A stretch of 64,000 nucleotides of DNA, taken from Methylocaldum sp. 14B (GTDB lineage Bacteria > Pseudomonadota > Gammaproteobacteria > Methylococcales > Methylococcaceae). Location: assembly GCF_002005105.1 (NCBI RefSeq), contig NZ_MSCV01000034.1, positions 1 through 64,000 on the forward strand, read 5' to 3'. Positions 25,850-36,483 of this stretch are shown one piece after another (position 1 is the first letter of the stretch; every line of letters begins with the position of its first letter). The translations under genes were made by a program, and so were the position numbers. Below the pieces are notes generated by a model that was not told where the DNA came from, did not search any database, and saw nothing but the letters and a program-made list of their open reading frames with translations.

Positions 25850-26970
25850 TACCCCTCTCCTCTCAGCAGACCCAGAGCATTCAGATATTGCCGCGCGCTG
25901 TTGGTAACGGTGTAGGGCATCGTCGCCTCGTGCAACGCTTCGGGCGAGGTCGGACTATCCAGCATGTCGGCGATTTTCGCCGCGAGGGCCGATGAATCGC
26001 CGACCGGAACCAGCGGACCATAACGACCGTCTCCGAGCACTTCTTTGGGACCGCTCGGGCAGTCGGTCGATACCACCGATGTGCCGCAGGCCATGGCTTC
26101 GATCAATACGACCGGCATGCCTTCGCAAATCGACGTGAGAGCGAAAACCTTGGCCCGGCGCATGTAGGCATAAGGATTGGCCAGGAATCCCGGCAGGTCG
26201 ACATCGTCCGACACGCCCAGATGACGGGCGAGTTGCTGGAGCTTGTCGCGCTGCCGCCCCTCGCCGCCGATGATCAGACGGCAAGGACGGTCACGCCGCA
26301 GCTCCGCGAAAGCTTTCAGCAGGGTGGCGAAATCCTTGCGCGCGCACAATTCGCCGATGCCGAGTATCACCGGCGGCTCGCCCGGCGCGAACCAGGGATG
26401 ATCCACCGTCGCTTCGGCCATCGCATCGAAACGGTCCGTGAGCACCGGGCTGGGCACCACGGTCACCGCCTTGAGCGGCAGCCCCGCTATCCTGGCCAGA
26501 TCTTCCGCCGCGCCTTCGGAAGGCGTCAGGATGCAGTCGGCGTGGCGGTAGAACAGTCGGATCGAAGCCAACTGGCCATTTCGCGCCCACCAGCCGCGGC
26601 GCTCGAGATTCTTGGAGACCGTCGTGCCTATCCGCACCGCCACGCGGGTATCGACGCGAGCCAGCGCCCGTGCCGTCAAGGCGGTGCGGTTCACCTTGTC
26701 CTTGTCGCTCAATAGCACTTCGGGCCGGCTGCGGCGCAAATAACGGACTAACGCCGACAAAGCGGTGTTGACATGGGAAACGCCCAAGTCGATCGTCCGG
26801 ACATTGTGCGGCAGATCGTCCCAATGAGGACCATGGCCTTTCACTCTAAGGAGATCGATCCGCAGACCCCATCGGGCAAACTCCGGGACCAGATTGCGCA
26901 TGATCCGATCGACCCCGCTATGACCGGAAGTCGCCAGAAATAAAGCCAGATCTGTACGGCTCGAACTCAT
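25849..26970 (-). CDS. GT4-type glycosyltransferase (tandem paralogue 2)
   Basis: 373 aa. ATSGHSGVDRIMRNLVPEF at the N-terminus, VILGIGELCARKDFATLLKA and SICEGMPVVLIEAMACGTSV (E-x7-E) in the donor domain, DCPSGPKEVLGDGRYGPLVP at the nucleotide contact. It overlaps the upstream paralogue stop by 4 bases (ATGA). No membrane segment. One of three consecutive homologues; the wording of conserved blocks shows descent from one ancestor. Confidence 0.88.
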   Translation of the reverse strand: MSSSRTDLALFLATSGHSGVDRIMRNLVPEFARWGLRIDLLRVKGHGPHWDDLPHNVRTIDLGVSHVNTALSALVRYLRRSRPEVLLSDKDKVNRTALTARALARVDTRVAVRIGTTVSKNLERRGWWARNGQLASIRLFYRHADCILTPSEGAAEDLARIAGLPLKAVTVVPSPVLTDRFDAMAEATVDHPWFAPGEPPVILGIGELCARKDFATLLKAFAELRRDRPCRLIIGGEGRQRDKLQQLARHLGVSDDVDLPGFLANPYAYMRRAKVFALTSICEGMPVVLIEAMACGTSVVSTDCPSGPKEVLGDGRYGPLVPVGDSSALAAKIADMLDSPTSPEALHEATMPYTVTNSARQYLNALGLLRGEG

Positions 26971-28085
26971 GGGTGGCCCAGCCCGAAAGATTCCAAATAG
27001 GCGCGACTGCTGTTTTCCAGAGTGTACGGCCGTACCGCCTCGCGCAAGAGCTCGGAAGGCGGTGGATTTTCCAGGGTCGCGGCCATCGCCTCCGCGAGAG
27101 CTTCGGCATCGCCCGGCGCGACGATCCGCCCGTAACGACCTTCAGCCAGAATCTCCCTAGGCCCGCTAGGACAATCCGTGGCCACAGCAGGTGTACCGAC
27201 CGCCAGAGCCTCGATGAGCACGTTCGGACAACCCTCCCACAGCGACGACAGAACGAACAGCGATGCCCTGGCGAGAAAAGCGTAAGGATTGTCCACGAAG
27301 CCCGGCAGGTCGAAATCATCCTGAACGCCGAGCTCGGCCGCCAGGCTTTTCAGCTTTTCCGCTTGCCGGCCCTGCCCCAGGATCATCAAGCGGCAAACCC
27401 GATCTCGACGCAGCCGGGCGAACGCCTTCAGCAAGGTCGGGAAATCCTTGGCGCGCCCTAGCCGCCCCGCTCCCATGACGACCGGTGGACTGCCCGGCTT
27501 CAGCCAGGGATGATCCACCGGTTTATGGACAAAGTTCAGCAGATCCGGCGCTACAGTGGGATTGGGAAGCACGCTGATGCGTTCGAGCGGAATGTTCAGG
27601 AAAGCCGACAAATCGGCCGCCGCGTCGCGGGAATTGGCGATGATGCCGTCGCTTTGCGAGAACAGGCGTTGCTGTCTGCGCCGGAACAGCCACCGCGACC
27701 ACCAAAACCGATGCTTGAGTTCGGTCCGGGCACCCAGCGAAGTACCGACGCGCAAGAAAAACCGTATGCCGGAATCCCGCAACTTTTTCTTGACCTTCAA
27801 TGCGATGCGGTCGTCCCGCCCTTGGCCGGTCATGACGACAGCCGGCCTATTGGTCCGCAGGAACGCGAGCAGATCTTTTTCGAGCGCCAGGTCGCTCTGG
27901 CCATGGAGGGCCACCTGCTCGACTTCGGGGTTCAACCGGTCGGCGAAGACGGTATCGGCTTGGTTGACGATCAAAGCCGTTGGTACGCCGTGGGCGGAAA
28001 AACCATTGGCAAGGTGAACGAAGGTGCGCCCAACGCCGCCATTGCCGAAGCTGGGGATGAAAAGACAAACTCGAGGAGGCGTCAC
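26967..28085 (-). CDS. GT4-type glycosyltransferase (tandem paralogue 1)
   Basis: 372 aa from a GTG start at 28085, weak ribosome site. FGNGGVGRTFVHLANGF, VVMGAGRLGRAKDFPTLLKA, SSLWEGCPNVLIEALAVGTPA (E-x7-E) and DCPSGPREILAEGRYG. It is first of the long minus-strand glycan run toward 20760. Basic patches near the N-terminus (residues about 75-130) may bind membrane phospholipid. Product linkage unknown. Confidence 0.87.
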   Translation of the reverse strand: MTPPRVCLFIPSFGNGGVGRTFVHLANGFSAHGVPTALIVNQADTVFADRLNPEVEQVALHGQSDLALEKDLLAFLRTNRPAVVMTGQGRDDRIALKVKKKLRDSGIRFFLRVGTSLGARTELKHRFWWSRWLFRRRQQRLFSQSDGIIANSRDAAADLSAFLNIPLERISVLPNPTVAPDLLNFVHKPVDHPWLKPGSPPVVMGAGRLGRAKDFPTLLKAFARLRRDRVCRLMILGQGRQAEKLKSLAAELGVQDDFDLPGFVDNPYAFLARASLFVLSSLWEGCPNVLIEALAVGTPAVATDCPSGPREILAEGRYGRIVAPGDAEALAEAMAATLENPPPSELLREAVRPYTLENSSRAYLESFGLGHP

Positions 28086-28191
28086 GAATCTAAGGACGTC
28101 AATTGAACCGTTCGAAATTTTTCATGAAGTCCCTAGTCTAGTGTAGAGCGAGCGGCATGCGGCCATCGGGCGAAACATTCCGCGCAGCCGA

Positions 28192-28932
28192 TCACGCATC
28201 CTTATCGGCCAAAAAAGACAACTCGGTGTTCTTGGCGCATACGAGTCGGTGGAGCCGTTTCAACGCATAGCCCAAAATCACCGACGAAGCCAATGCCAAG
28301 GCGATGTATTCGGCGGCCTTGGCAAAATCGGTCTGGAGTAAGCCGGCGCCTATCAGACAGGCGGTAATCCCCATAGGCAAAAACCCGATGAAGCTTCCTA
28401 TGAGAAAATCCAGATGACCGACATCCGTCATCCCCAAAAGTACATTATTGTAGAAGCCGTTCAGTGGAAGCTGTCGAATCAGCACCACGGCCAATACGCC
28501 GTTTTGCTTGATCTGCCGTGCCAATCGCTCAAACTGACGAACCTTCTTCAGTCCGTAGCCTACGCCGAATCGGCGGATGAGCAGAAGCGTCACGTATGAA
28601 CCCAACACCGTCGCCAGTTGGCTCCACACCAGTCCCCAAGCAAAGCCGAACGCCAATCCGCCAAGAGAGCACAAAATCAGGCGAGGCGCCCCGATTGCTG
28701 TGAGCGCTACGCCGGCCGAGGTAAAAACCAAGGGCGCCGCCAAACCGTAACTCGCCAACTCGGCTTTGAGCATCAAGCCTTGATCCAGCCAGCTTTTCAG
28801 CGGGGTAAAATAAAACGTAACGCCCAAAGCCAGTACGGCCGCAACAGATGCGCCGCGGAGAACACCGCCCGTTCGCGTGGCACCCATCAAGCGCTTTGCA
28901 TCGACCATCAAAAACCTATCAAGGGAAATCAT
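28192..28932 (-). CDS. DedA/VTT (TVP38/TMEM64-like) membrane protein
   Basis: 246 aa, five to six membrane helices. The conserved core ICS/SLGGLAFGFAWGLVWSQLATVLGS and RQLPLNGFYNNVLLGMTDVG, with the loop Phe/Gly pattern, matches the SNARE-associated/VTT domain. Family members move or scramble lipids, including undecaprenyl phosphate carriers, and sustain membrane potential. Between glycosyltransferases, a role in recycling the lipid carrier is an attractive but unproven guess. 107 bp separates it from the downstream run. Confidence 0.8.
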   Translation of the reverse strand: MISLDRFLMVDAKRLMGATRTGGVLRGASVAAVLALGVTFYFTPLKSWLDQGLMLKAELASYGLAAPLVFTSAGVALTAIGAPRLILCSLGGLAFGFAWGLVWSQLATVLGSYVTLLLIRRFGVGYGLKKVRQFERLARQIKQNGVLAVVLIRQLPLNGFYNNVLLGMTDVGHLDFLIGSFIGFLPMGITACLIGAGLLQTDFAKAAEYIALALASSVILGYALKRLHRLVCAKNTELSFLADKDA

Positions 28933-29016
28933 CCATTCGACTGATCGTATTATATGTAACTAATACGTACAAAAACCATGACCAATTGTCCCGCTCGGGG
29001 CTGAAAAGGATTAATC

Positions 29017-29982
29017 GTGTATATCAGATGCGCCGCCTATCGCAACGGCCAGCGAATCGGAGACGTCAGCGTCGAAAACATCAGTGAACTGCTTGCGGAA
29101 CCGGATACCTTCTTATGGGTTGGCTTGACCGAACCCGATCCGAACGAGTTGCTGCAACTCCAGGAAGAATTCGGCCTGCACGAACTCGCGGTGGAAGATG
29201 CCCGCTCCGCACATCAACGGCCGAAATTGGAAGAATACAAAGGATCATTGTTCGTGGTCTTGCACACTGTAGAGCTTCAGGACGGCAAGGTTCATTTCGG
29301 CGAAACGCATCTGTTCGTCGGCAAGCAATTTTTGATATCGATCCGTCACCAATCGTCGCTAGGCTACGGCCGTGCCCGAGTCCGTTGCGAGAGCATGCCG
29401 CAACTCCTGGCCAAAGGCTCCGGATTCGCGCTTTATGCAGTCCTCGACCTCATCGTCGATAACTTCATGCCGGTCGTCGAACATTACCAATCGCTGCTCG
29501 AAAAACTAGAAGAAGACATCTTTGAAAACCGCTTGCATCGCGATGCGATGGAACGCCTGTACGATCTCAAACGCTGCCTGCTGCGGCTGCGCAATGCCGC
29601 GATGCCTTTGCTGGACGTCTGCAATGCACTGATGCGGCTTCACCCCGATGTTGTCTCCAAGGAATTGCGCGTTTATTTCCGCGACGTACACGACCACGTG
29701 CACCGCATCATCCGCGCCACCGACACCATGCGTGAAACCCTGTCGGATGCCATGCAAGCAAACCTGGCGCTGATCACGGTCCGGCAGAATGAAGTCGTCA
29801 AACGCTTGGCCGGATGGGGCGCCATTTTGGCGTTGCCGACCATGGTGTTCAGCATGTACGGCATGAACTTCAAGTTCATGCCCGAGCTCGATTTCCGATT
29901 CGGCTATCCCGCCGCTTTGGCGGGAACCTTGATCGGCTGCGTTTGGCTGTATAGACGCCTGAAACGCGCGGAGTGGCTGTAA
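29017..29982 (+). CDS. corA: CorA family magnesium/metal transporter
   Basis: 321 aa, GTG start with AAGGA upstream. A long cytoplasmic alpha/beta and coiled-coil funnel (about 1-250) is followed by two membrane helices separated by the YGMNFKFMPEL loop, which carries the GMN selectivity signature. Pentameric Mg2+ (or Co/Ni) channel of the inner membrane. Divergent from the DedA-type gene by 84 bases. The stop codon TAA lies in the left arm of an inverted-repeat cassette. ZntB-type exporters share the fold, but GMN plus the overall sequence favour CorA. Confidence 0.88.
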   Translation: MYIRCAAYRNGQRIGDVSVENISELLAEPDTFLWVGLTEPDPNELLQLQEEFGLHELAVEDARSAHQRPKLEEYKGSLFVVLHTVELQDGKVHFGETHLFVGKQFLISIRHQSSLGYGRARVRCESMPQLLAKGSGFALYAVLDLIVDNFMPVVEHYQSLLEKLEEDIFENRLHRDAMERLYDLKRCLLRLRNAAMPLLDVCNALMRLHPDVVSKELRVYFRDVHDHVHRIIRATDTMRETLSDAMQANLALITVRQNEVVKRLAGWGAILALPTMVFSMYGMNFKFMPELDFRFGYPAALAGTLIGCVWLYRRLKRAEWL

Positions 29983-30110
29983 GAGGGTGTGTGAGAAGCT
30001 ACTGCGCGGCTCGATGGCCGCGTTGCGAAGGTGTAGCTGTAGGTCGGAAATCCTTTTCCGACGCCTTGGTCGGCAAGGGATTGCCGACCTACGACTTCTC
30101 ACACCTCTTA
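29980..30110. repeat. Inverted-repeat cassette after corA with REP pair
   Basis: Imperfect terminal inverted repeat TAAGAG(GGTG)TGTGAGAAG at 29980-29998 against CTTCTCACACCTCTTA at 30095-30110. Inside, REP units at 30039-30062 (GTAG-headed, GGAAATCC variant) and 30069-30093 (inverted) form a BIME-like pair. The first three bases of the left arm are the corA stop codon. It lies between convergent genes (corA and a GT2 gene) and could also act as a terminator for both. Confidence 0.72.
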
Positions 30111-30122
30111 AGAGCGCCCGCA

Positions 30123-31079
30123 TCAGTTGCGCGTTTCTTTCCGATTCGGCTTGTATCCCTTTTTGAAGCGCAGCCGGTAGAGATCCACCAGCCAGCGGCC
30201 GAATCCGGCAGGCACCAGCGCCAGCCATAAGGGATCATAGCGGGTCAGCCTTCCCTGCTTGAGAAGACCGGCACCGGCATGAAAGGAAAAACGGATGAAA
30301 TCGACCATGCTGCGCCGCCGTTGGCGGCGGCTGAGCCATGCCCGGTGCTCGGTTACGTCTTCCAGATAGTAAAGCTGGAATCCGCGCGGGTTGCGCATGC
30401 GCAGACGAAAACGGTCGGAAGACAGACCATCGGCCAGGTACTCCACCTGCTGGAAGGGTTCGTTGACACAACGAAAGACATAATGGTGCGAAATCCGTTT
30501 CCAGGTCAGCGAGGGCCGGATATGCCTTTCGCCGGCAAAGACCGGATACGGAAACCGGCGCGCGACATCGGTCCGAATCGCATGTTTTTTGTCGCCGCCC
30601 ACGCCCAGGCGATAGCGCACGTCCAGAAAGCTTGCATCCAGCGGATTATGGGGATAAGGAATGGTCAGCGACCGCTTCCCGTCCATACTCTCCACCAGAC
30701 CTTCGACACCGGCGAAACGTTCGCGCTCACTTTCGGGGATGGACTCCCAATGACGCCGGATACGCTCCAAGGTATCGGGTAAGAGACGGTCGTCCGAGTC
30801 GAGATTGAAAAAAAGCCGCCCCCTGGCCAATTCCACGCCTTTGTTGTGAGCGGCGTGCTTGCCCTGATTGCTCTGTTTGACATAAATGACTGGGAATTCG
30901 ACGCCCGCTTTCCAACGAGCCACGACGGCAGCAGTGTCATCGGTCGATCCGTCGTCGACGATGACGACCTCGAAGTTCCGATAGGTCTGGGCCTCGATGC
31001 TGGACAAAGCCCTAGTCAACAAGCCCGCGCGATTATAGGTGGGAATAAAGACGGTAAACATCGGCCTGTCCCTAACCAT
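30123..31079 (-). CDS. GT2 family glycosyltransferase
   Basis: 318 aa; ATG at 31079 with a GGAG ribosome site (a second ATG six codons on is possible). GT-A fold: FTVFIPTYNRAGLLTRALSS, VIVDDGSTDDTAAVV (first DxD-like acidic patch) and FFNLDSDDRLLPDTL with the metal-binding DSDD. An inverting cytoplasmic transferase using nucleotide sugar. No C-terminal membrane helices. Second to last in a minus-strand run with the next two genes. Confidence 0.88.
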   Translation of the reverse strand: MVRDRPMFTVFIPTYNRAGLLTRALSSIEAQTYRNFEVVIVDDGSTDDTAAVVARWKAGVEFPVIYVKQSNQGKHAAHNKGVELARGRLFFNLDSDDRLLPDTLERIRRHWESIPESERERFAGVEGLVESMDGKRSLTIPYPHNPLDASFLDVRYRLGVGGDKKHAIRTDVARRFPYPVFAGERHIRPSLTWKRISHHYVFRCVNEPFQQVEYLADGLSSDRFRLRMRNPRGFQLYYLEDVTEHRAWLSRRQRRRSMVDFIRFSFHAGAGLLKQGRLTRYDPLWLALVPAGFGRWLVDLYRLRFKKGYKPNRKETRN

Positions 31080-31112
31080 AGGGTCTCCGTAATTTCACGA
31101 ACACGTTAATAA

Positions 31113-32084
31113 TCAAGCCTTCAGGCCAAAACTCCGCTCGACGGCGTCGACGATACGCCAAAAATCCAGGACTTGGTGCTTCCGGATTTCGGCTCGTACT
31201 CGAAGCGCTTCCGGAAGGCGGCGCAGTGCGGCAAAAAAGCCTCTGACGTATACCAGATCGAGTCTTAGCAAGCGTCCGATCAACTGGAACAGATAGCCCG
31301 GCAAGAGATAGAGCATCAAGTCCTTCCCCGGCATATGTGTCCATTCGAGCAAGAATCGATTGCACACCCGCGTCTTTCTGACTCGATCGGCGGCCACGTT
31401 TTCCGAAATCGAACCTTTTTTTTCATGCACCACCCGACTCGCCGGCTCCAAGAGCGTTCGCCACCCGCGTTTCCAGGCGCGCAAACCCAAGTCGAAGTCT
31501 TCGGAATAGAACGGCTTGTAAAGCGGCAAATAGCCGCCCAGCGCCACAAACATCGATTTTCGCAGAGCGACGGAGCCTCCGGAGGCAAATAAGCTCTCCG
31601 TCGGCGCAGCGGACTTCAGCTCGTCGAAGCGCCAGCGCACCGACCTAAGCCGGCCCCGTTTTATTCGGAAACACCGCCACGAAACCGGGCTCACCCGTCC
31701 GTCCTCGTCCAGAACCAGGGGCGATACGGAGAAGACCTCGGCCTTTTCCAGATGCCGGATCAACGGCGCCATGAAGTCCTCCTGCGGCCGCACATCGGAA
31801 TTCAGAAAAATCAGGAATTCCGCGTCGGCGGCATCGACCCCCGAATGGATTGCTTCGGCGAAACCGCGATTGGCTTCATGGACGACGACACGAACCGAAG
31901 GGAACTCGGTCCGGAGCATCTCGGCACTTCCGTCCGCCGATCCGTCATCCACCACGATGATCGAGCAGGTGCCGGGATAAGCTGCGGCGGCCCGTATCAC
32001 GGACGGCAGATTGCGGCGCAATAAATGCACTCCGTTGAAATTGGGAATAATCACGCCCACCGGCGGAAAATCAGGCTGAGCCAT
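31113..32084 (-). CDS. GT2 family glycosyltransferase, rhamnosyltransferase-like
   Basis: 323 aa from the ATG at 32084, overlapping the polymerase-like stop by 14 bases. VGVIIPNFNGVHLLRRNLPS, IIVVDDGSADGSAEML, FLIFLNSDVRPQEDFM (DxD-type LNSDV) and the acceptor loop YSEDFDLGLRAWKRG. WsaE/rhamnosyltransferase-like inverting GT-A fold. A basic C-terminal helix may bind the membrane (FLLEWTHMPGKDLMLYLLPG). Sugar donor not predictable. It sits between two genes for glycan assembly. Confidence 0.86.
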   Translation of the reverse strand: MAQPDFPPVGVIIPNFNGVHLLRRNLPSVIRAAAAYPGTCSIIVVDDGSADGSAEMLRTEFPSVRVVVHEANRGFAEAIHSGVDAADAEFLIFLNSDVRPQEDFMAPLIRHLEKAEVFSVSPLVLDEDGRVSPVSWRCFRIKRGRLRSVRWRFDELKSAAPTESLFASGGSVALRKSMFVALGGYLPLYKPFYSEDFDLGLRAWKRGWRTLLEPASRVVHEKKGSISENVAADRVRKTRVCNRFLLEWTHMPGKDLMLYLLPGYLFQLIGRLLRLDLVYVRGFFAALRRLPEALRVRAEIRKHQVLDFWRIVDAVERSFGLKA

Positions 32085-33282
32085 GAGAAGCTTTAAAAAA
32101 ACGAAAACCGCCCCCCACAATCAAGCTCAACGGATAGAGCGTCGATCGGGAGAAAAAAGGCAGCGTAAGAAAGGCATGCGCAAAATGGACCGTCGTCACG
32201 ACAATCAAAAGGAGGCCTATCTGCCTGCGTGTATCATTATCGGCAGTCGCCGTATGGACCCAGAGCTTCGCGAAAAATAGCCCATAGCCGACGATTACAA
32301 CAATAAGCCCAATCAACCCGTGACTATACAGCAGTTCCAGCAAGAAATTGTGCGGAAAGGAGAAATCGACCACCGAATGAAAGCTGGAAACCCCCTGATA
32401 ATCGCGGTAGAACTGCCCGAATCCATGCCCGAAAATCCATTCTCGAACCGAACTCGCCGACTGCATTTCGGCAGTCTCCGTCCAAATGGCCACCCGTTCT
32501 TCCTTGCGCAAATCACCGAAGAAATCGTCCATCCTGTCGTCGAATCCATAAATTCCCGATGCGTACAGCAAGCCGGGAATAATCAGCACCGCCGCGAGCG
32601 TCATCCACCGGTACCTGACCGCCACGAACGGGACGATCGCCAGCGAGCCGGCCAGCAAAGCCAGAAAACCCGGCCTGGACTGGGTCTTCAACAGCAACAG
32701 CGCATCGCCGAGCAACGCCAAGATGAACAGCCACCGTTGTCCTCCGCCGTTCGCGATCGAAAAATAGAACAGGATCGGCAGCGTCAGCAAGCAGTACAGC
32801 GCCAAGAAATGAGGATTGGCGAACAGCCCGAACTTATCGGGAAAAATCGCAAAGCCGATCCACTGGGCGACAACGTAGAACGCAGCCAGCACGGCGATAA
32901 TCGGCTTATGGGTCAATTGCCAGCGACTGCCGAATCGCTCGGGCAGCATCACCACACCGGCAACCGCCGCCACCGGCCAGGATAGATGCTCCAAAAAGCG
33001 AAAGTCGGTCTCGTTGGCGGACGCCATGAGATAGCCTTGTCCGGTCAGCAAAACAACGAGGGACAGCAAAGCGGCCATCGGCCGATCGATTGGGAAGCCG
33101 CTGCGGGACAACAGCGCCAGACAGATGACGACAGCGGCGCACAAGTACAGAAAAATCTTATGGATACCGAACCCGAGTAGGAGGGAGATTCCGAAGCCGT
33201 AAATCGAGGCGCTCAGAAGGCCGGCGAGAAAACTCATGCCGACGCCTGGAAAACTTCTATTGCTTAAAGCCGTCGTCTCCAT
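32071..33282 (-). CDS. O-antigen polymerase/ligase-like membrane protein
   Basis: 403 aa from the ATG at 33282 (inner ATG at 33237 possible). About ten membrane helices. Periplasmic loop (about 265-310) with GHGFGQFYRDYQGVSSFHSV and PHNFLLELLYSHGLIGL, the Wzy_C/O-antigen ligase pattern. It may be the polymerase, with the 18293 protein as ligase, or the reverse. It heads the 33282-30123 run. The 334-bp gap upstream to clpB holds its promoter, not identified. Confidence 0.8.
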   Translation of the reverse strand: METTALSNRSFPGVGMSFLAGLLSASIYGFGISLLLGFGIHKIFLYLCAAVVICLALLSRSGFPIDRPMAALLSLVVLLTGQGYLMASANETDFRFLEHLSWPVAAVAGVVMLPERFGSRWQLTHKPIIAVLAAFYVVAQWIGFAIFPDKFGLFANPHFLALYCLLTLPILFYFSIANGGGQRWLFILALLGDALLLLKTQSRPGFLALLAGSLAIVPFVAVRYRWMTLAAVLIIPGLLYASGIYGFDDRMDDFFGDLRKEERVAIWTETAEMQSASSVREWIFGHGFGQFYRDYQGVSSFHSVVDFSFPHNFLLELLYSHGLIGLIVVIVGYGLFFAKLWVHTATADNDTRRQIGLLLIVVTTVHFAHAFLTLPFFSRSTLYPLSLIVGGGFRFFKASHGSA

Positions 33283-33549
33283 CACGACGGCCTACTTTTC
33301 CGTTAAGAGACGAGAGAGGGTTCCGTTGGGCAATTGTCCGGAGAGGACCTCGGGTTCGGAAAACCGGAAGCGGCTGATTGCCGCGAAGGGCACTGCATCC
33401 TGCATGGGAGTTCCGCGCATAAAAGTGGAAATGGAAGGCGATCGTATTACAAAGCTCCGACGCACGTCAAAGCGGCTTTTAAGGCTGGAACTTCACTACA
33501 ATGCCTTCCTATAGAGGATCGATAACGAGCGACTGCATCGCCGGCTTCG
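33283..33549. other. Intergenic region between O-antigen polymerase and clpB
   Basis: No credible coding sequence. Divergent transcription of both neighbours must start here. Apart from the heat-shock promoter just beyond (33550-33576), no recognisable element is seen. Confidence 0.4.
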
Positions 33550-33576
33550 CTTGAAAAGCGGGTACGGCACCCCAAT
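33550..33576 (+). promoter_or_regulatory. Sigma32 (heat-shock) promoter of clpB
   Basis: CTTGAAA at 33550-33556, 13-base spacer, CCCCAAT at 33570-33576, 43 bases before the clpB start. This matches the RpoH consensus CTTGAAA-N11-16-CCCCAT-T except for one extra A in the -10. Confidence 0.88.
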
Positions 33577-33619
33577 CTATTGAGTCATCTCGATTAAGCA
33601 ACATAAAGGCATTTTTCCA

Positions 33620-36199
<2,580 letters not shown>

Positions 36200-36483
36200 G
36201 CTGACTGCCCTCTAACTTCGGCACAGGGAAGTGCCGTCGCTTGCTCCGCTCGCATGATCGAGAACGGCGCTATCCGTCGTCGGGTTCTTGCGCCGGCTCA
36301 TGTAGCCTGAGATTATATGATGCCGACCGGTGGGTTTTTAGGCCGCGGCCTCGATCCGCTCCTTGAAGCCATCGTAATCACCGCAACCCTATACAACAAC
36401 CGGTGACAGGCATCCGACTTATGGATTCCAAGAATCCAACATCCTCGGCAGTTCCTAGACTTGTGAACCAGGAAGGACAACAT

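Noticed and set aside
36403-36483. Upstream start for the VpsR-like regulator
   Set aside because: ATG at 36484 has a strong AGGAAGGA site; the upstream extension contains unconserved, low-complexity codons.
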